Below, one piece after another: positions 5,366 through 7,892 of a DNA stretch of 7,892 bases. The translations under genes were made by a program, and so were the position numbers. Location of the stretch: positions 1 to 7,892 of the forward strand of contig CAZSWR010000120.1 in NCBI GenBank assembly GCA_964610885.1. The letters run 5' to 3'. Origin of the DNA: CAZSWR01 sp964610885. Its GTDB lineage: Bacteria > Bacteroidota > Ignavibacteria > Kapaibacteriales > UBA2268. A model generated the notes under the pieces. It was not told the origin of the DNA, did not search any database, and was given only the letters and a program-made list of their open reading frames with translations. Each line of letters opens with the position of its first letter. Position 1 is the stretch's first letter.

Positions 5366-5435
5366 GGCACAGAGATACTATTTAACAAGATAAAATTCTA
5401 ATAAATAAAAATTTGAAAATAATTCGGATACAGGA

Positions 5436-6527
5436 ATGAAGAAATTAATACTCCTTCTCGTTATGATTGCAAGCTGCTCAATTGCCGCTGCGCAATCGCC
5501 TCTTTCGTTCAAACTCGACGACAAATCCACCATGCAAATCAACCTCGGCCTGGACACCTACTATTCTTACGATGCTCGCAGCAGCCAAGACGACGATATA
5601 GTGCTGAGGGACATGGCCGGCACTTGCACATACAACGATGAGATGCGCCTGAACTTAGTTTATCTCAGTTTTCTGTACAATTCGGAAAATATACATTCCA
5701 AAATCGCATTTCAGCATGGCGACGCGCCGCTGATCATGGCGCCGGACGAGAAGAAATTCATTAAGTTCCTGAAAAATGCGTACTTTGGCGTGAAAGTCTC
5801 GGACCGCATGTGGTTGGATTTTGGTTATATGAACAATCCGATCGGTATCGAAAGTTCGGAACTCCGCAAGAACTACCTCAGCACGGTCAGCGGCGTCGGT
5901 TTCATCGACCCGGGGAATATGTTGGGCGTCGCCATCAACTACCAGATTTCTGATTTCTTTGCCTCGCAGCTTTCATATTTCAATTCATATAGCATCGTCG
6001 ATAAAAACACCAAGAACAAATCCATCGGATGGATGCTTTCATACAGCCCGGACAAAAGCCTCATGCTGATGTATGCCGGCCAGGCCGGAGACGAATCGCT
6101 CAAGGGGACGGCTTCGCAATGGCAAGTATTCAACAGTCTTTCGCTGATGTGCGACGTATCGGACCGTCTCTCCGTGTCTGCCCAATGCGATTTCGTTTCG
6201 CAGAGCAATTCGTGGCGAGCGGACACAACGAAAGCGGCCTACTATTTTGCTGGGCTTTTGCAATTCAAGTACAAGTTAATCGATAAACTGAGCGTTGCCG
6301 CCCGCGGCGAATTCTTCAACGACCCGGACGGATTCATGACCGATGGCGTTTCCGACTCGAAGCCACCATTTTCGTGGTCCGGCGCTTCGTTCGGATTGGA
6401 ATACAAGCCGACCGCGAACACATTCATCCGAGCGGAATACCAATGGCTCGAAACCAATCAGGGCATTTTCCAGGAATGGGACCGCACCCGCCGCTCGATA
6501 ATCCTATCGTCGGGCTTCTGGCTCTAA
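5436..6527 (+). CDS. Outer-membrane beta-barrel protein, porin-like (possibly OmpL/BBP2 type)
   Basis: A 363-residue protein. MKKLILLLVMIASCSIAAAQ is a typical Sec signal peptide with cleavage predicted after AAA-Q, leaving a mature chain of about 343. The rest alternates short amphipathic, aromatic-rich strands (for example MQINLGLDTYYSY, VAINYQISDFFASQLSYF, FGLEYKPTANTFIRAEYQWL) with polar, charged turns, and it ends in a strand closing with SSGFWL, resembling the aromatic C-terminus used for outer-membrane insertion. The overall plan resembles the putative beta-barrel porin-2 (OmpL-like) family found in Bacteroidota and relatives. The substrate is unknown. The ATG at 5436 has only a close AGG before it, a weak ribosome site. 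The gene follows repeat sequence and an A+T-rich leader (5369-5430) and is 63 bases upstream of the FliK-like gene, so the two could be co-transcribed. Confidence 0.75.
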   Translation: MKKLILLLVMIASCSIAAAQSPLSFKLDDKSTMQINLGLDTYYSYDARSSQDDDIVLRDMAGTCTYNDEMRLNLVYLSFLYNSENIHSKIAFQHGDAPLIMAPDEKKFIKFLKNAYFGVKVSDRMWLDFGYMNNPIGIESSELRKNYLSTVSGVGFIDPGNMLGVAINYQISDFFASQLSYFNSYSIVDKNTKNKSIGWMLSYSPDKSLMLMYAGQAGDESLKGTASQWQVFNSLSLMCDVSDRLSVSAQCDFVSQSNSWRADTTKAAYYFAGLLQFKYKLIDKLSVAARGEFFNDPDGFMTDGVSDSKPPFSWSGASFGLEYKPTANTFIRAEYQWLETNQGIFQEWDRTRRSIILSSGFWL

Positions 6528-6548
6528 TGCGTTCGGCATAGTATTTGC

Positions 6549-6580
6549 TTAGTGCTAATTATTTGAAAACAGGGCACTAA
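6549..6580. promoter_or_regulatory. Inverted repeat upstream of the FliK-like gene
   Basis: TTAGTGC (6549-6555) and GCACTAA (6574-6580) are perfect 7-bp arms separated by 18 bases in the 63-base gap before the ATG at 6591. There is no T-run, so it is not an obvious terminator. It could be an operator or chance. Confidence 0.25.
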
Positions 6581-6590
6581 TTGCGAAATT

Positions 6591-7859
6591 ATGGCTGACA
6601 TACCAAGTATAAGCGGCAGTTTTATACCGATCGGGAACAACACTCCGGGCGGGAAAAAATACTCGAAACCACAGCAGAGCCACGCCCAGCGGCAGGGAGC
6701 CGAAAAGCTGCGCCCGGGCGAAATCGTGCTTGGTTCGATCGTCGAGACGATAAACAATCGCGAATCGATGGTACGGCTGCCTATTGGCACGCTCCGGGCC
6801 TACCTCGTCGGACGTTTGAGCACGGGAGACACTCTCTATTTCAAAGTTGATCAAATCGAGCCAAACCTCGTCCTGCGAATCCATTCTGTGCCCACCTCCT
6901 CCGGCGGCAAAGAACTGTCCACGCACAACATACTGCGTATCCTGAACCTGCCGAATAATGAATTCTATACTTCGCTTGTCGAGTACCTGAGAATGTTTCA
7001 GATTCGGATCAAAGTGGAAACTGCGCTTTGGTTCTGGCGCGCTTTCACCGGTTTGAAGGACGCCACGATTAAGAAAACCACATTGGATTCGGTGTTCTGC
7101 GTGTTCCGATTCTTCTACGAAAACAAACTGCTGACCTCCGACGAGCTTTTCTCGGCTCTCTATCCCTTTATTGCCGAATTCGATACTTTTGCTTCGATAC
7201 TGAATGAACTGTACGAGCTGCTCCCGAGGAACGAAAAATCGGAGCGCGCCAAAAGGCTATTTGCAGCCCTTTCGATGATCGTCAGGAAGCAGCTGAAGCT
7301 GAGCGAGTTGGTGAAGAGTTGCGCAGGCGAACCGGACAGCCGAGCGAACCTGTTTGAATTATTCGGCGCGATTGCTTCCGACGAAACTGGGCAAATCGAA
7401 ACAAGAGTGCTACGCTTGGCAACTCGCGCGCATTCGATACTCGAATCCCAATCGGTTTTCAATCGCTTGGCAATTGCCGAAGGTTTCGCAGCAGAATATT
7501 TGATACCTTTTTACTTCAAAAATGCCTTCATCGTCGTGAAAATGAAACTGCTCAGCACGCAACCGAAGGATAAACCGGCAAATCGAGTATTCTTCGCGCT
7601 GACCATGCTCACCGAATCCCTCGGGACGATTGTGGCAGATTGCTCATTGATCGATAATATGGTAAGCGTCGAACTGGACACAGAAAACGAGCAGGCGATG
7701 GCAGTGCTTCAGGCCAACCATGGCGAATTGAGGCACATGCTGGCCCGGAACGGATTCGCTAACGCAAACGTGGTCGTAACCATGAGATCCAAAAGCCCAA
7801 GCATACCCAAAGAGGACGAACAGGGCATCCGAGAAAAAGTGATCAGCGTGGTGGTGTAG
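6591..7859 (+). CDS. FliK-like flagellar hook-length control protein
   Basis: A 422-residue protein. After a polar, disordered N-terminus (1-38), residues about 40-98 form a small beta-domain (LRPGEIVLGSIVE ... GRLSTGDTLYFKVDQ ... LVLRI) like the one in many FliK/YlqG-type proteins. The middle (about 110-320) is helical and not recognised. Residues about 332-397 fit the FliK C-terminal hook domain: ESLGTIVADC, MVSVELDTENEQAMAVL, then LRHMLARNGF. Known role of the family: a secreted ruler that sets hook length and switches FlhB substrate specificity. Assignment rests on pattern rather than strong identity. No other flagellar gene is in the window, although FliK/YlqG-type genes often precede a small FlhB-like gene, which would lie beyond the window end. 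There is no signal peptide. The start at 6591 has no strong ribosome site. Confidence 0.5.
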   Translation: MADIPSISGSFIPIGNNTPGGKKYSKPQQSHAQRQGAEKLRPGEIVLGSIVETINNRESMVRLPIGTLRAYLVGRLSTGDTLYFKVDQIEPNLVLRIHSVPTSSGGKELSTHNILRILNLPNNEFYTSLVEYLRMFQIRIKVETALWFWRAFTGLKDATIKKTTLDSVFCVFRFFYENKLLTSDELFSALYPFIAEFDTFASILNELYELLPRNEKSERAKRLFAALSMIVRKQLKLSELVKSCAGEPDSRANLFELFGAIASDETGQIETRVLRLATRAHSILESQSVFNRLAIAEGFAAEYLIPFYFKNAFIVVKMKLLSTQPKDKPANRVFFALTMLTESLGTIVADCSLIDNMVSVELDTENEQAMAVLQANHGELRHMLARNGFANANVVVTMRSKSPSIPKEDEQGIREKVISVVV

Positions 7860-7864
7860 GTGGC

Positions 7865-7892
7865 TGATGTGATGATGTGATGATGTGATGAT
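7865..7892. repeat. 8-bp tandem repeat at the window end
   Basis: TGATGTGA is repeated 3.5 times from 7865 to the last base, starting 5 bases after the FliK-like stop. The true copy number is unknown because the window ends inside it. The unit is not a multiple of three, and the array contains repeated ATGs, each followed closely by TGA. Confidence 0.8.

Larger units (their letters stand above)
4922..5368. repeat. Composite intergenic repeat, copy 2, interrupted by the 195-bp element
   Basis: The modules match 1538-1706 in the same order: hairpin CAATGG/CCATTG (4922-4941); shared stretch with CATTGAAATATC and ACAAATCCCC (4951-4982); a degraded C-run/G-run hairpin (4980-5005); extra sequence (about 5006-5098) not present in copy 1; the module TTGCGCTAATATATTGATAA (5099-5118) running to CTTGG (5142); then the 195-bp element; then the CCCACGGG hairpin (5342-5365). 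The element thus separates two modules that are adjacent in copy 1. This explains most of the gene-free stretch 4892-5435. The remainder, 5369-5435, is A+T-rich leader for the next gene. Confidence 0.75.

Noticed and set aside
6540..6585. Possible CIRCE heat-shock operator before the FliK-like gene (AGTGCTAA half-site)
   Set aside because: The matching TTAGCACTC half nine bases upstream is absent, and the true inverted repeat has an 18-base spacer.

Overview
The window looks like a chromosomal segment of a Gram-negative bacterium. The evidence is an outer-membrane beta-barrel protein with a signal peptide and aromatic C-terminus (5436-6527), a lipoprotein-type signal peptide on a rubrerythrin (2083-2736), and a FliK-like flagellar hook-length protein (6591-7859). 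Weak Shine-Dalgarno sequences, A+T-rich leaders and the type of beta-barrel protein would suit the Bacteroidota/Chlorobi (FCB) side of the tree. That placement is inference and no marker gene here settles it.

Layout. (1) 1-1445 is a visibly A+T-rich two-gene operon: a 333-residue helix-turn-helix protein and a Doc/Fic toxin overlapping it by one base. It is most simply read as a toxin-antitoxin module with an unusually large antitoxin, probably acquired horizontally, because the genes from 2083 onward are much richer in G+C. A 13-bp direct repeat (1-13 and 1495-1507) brackets it. (2) 1446-2082 holds no convincing gene. It is a stack of repeats: a short duplicated gene start, a composite palindromic repeat, and a 195-bp non-coding element with terminal inverted repeats. 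(3) 2083-4891 is a three-gene block: an exported rubrerythrin, convergent with a ClpB gene that stops in the middle domain, and a divergently transcribed Nudix hydrolase of the CoA-pyrophosphatase type. (4) 4892-5435 is a second repeat-filled gap containing a second copy of the same composite repeat and a second 195-bp element in the opposite orientation. (5) 5436-7859 carries the outer-membrane barrel protein and the FliK-like protein, and the window ends in an 8-bp tandem repeat.

How it fits together. The strongest unexplained structure is the repeat architecture. The two gaps flanking the rubrerythrin/ClpB/Nudix block contain the same repeat modules. The 195-bp element, about 90% identical over its first ~89 bases by eye, sits in opposite orientations on the two sides. 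In the second gap it lies between two modules that are adjacent in the first, so the first gap preserves what looks like the empty site. The element encodes no protein and resembles a MITE needing a transposase from elsewhere. The half-length ClpB, whose stop codon overlaps the stop of rubrerythrin, suggests that this block has been rearranged. Rubrerythrin (peroxide reduction), ClpB (protein disaggregation) and the Nudix enzyme (nucleotide clean-up) could share a stress theme, but they are on different strands and not one operon, so a functional link is not shown.
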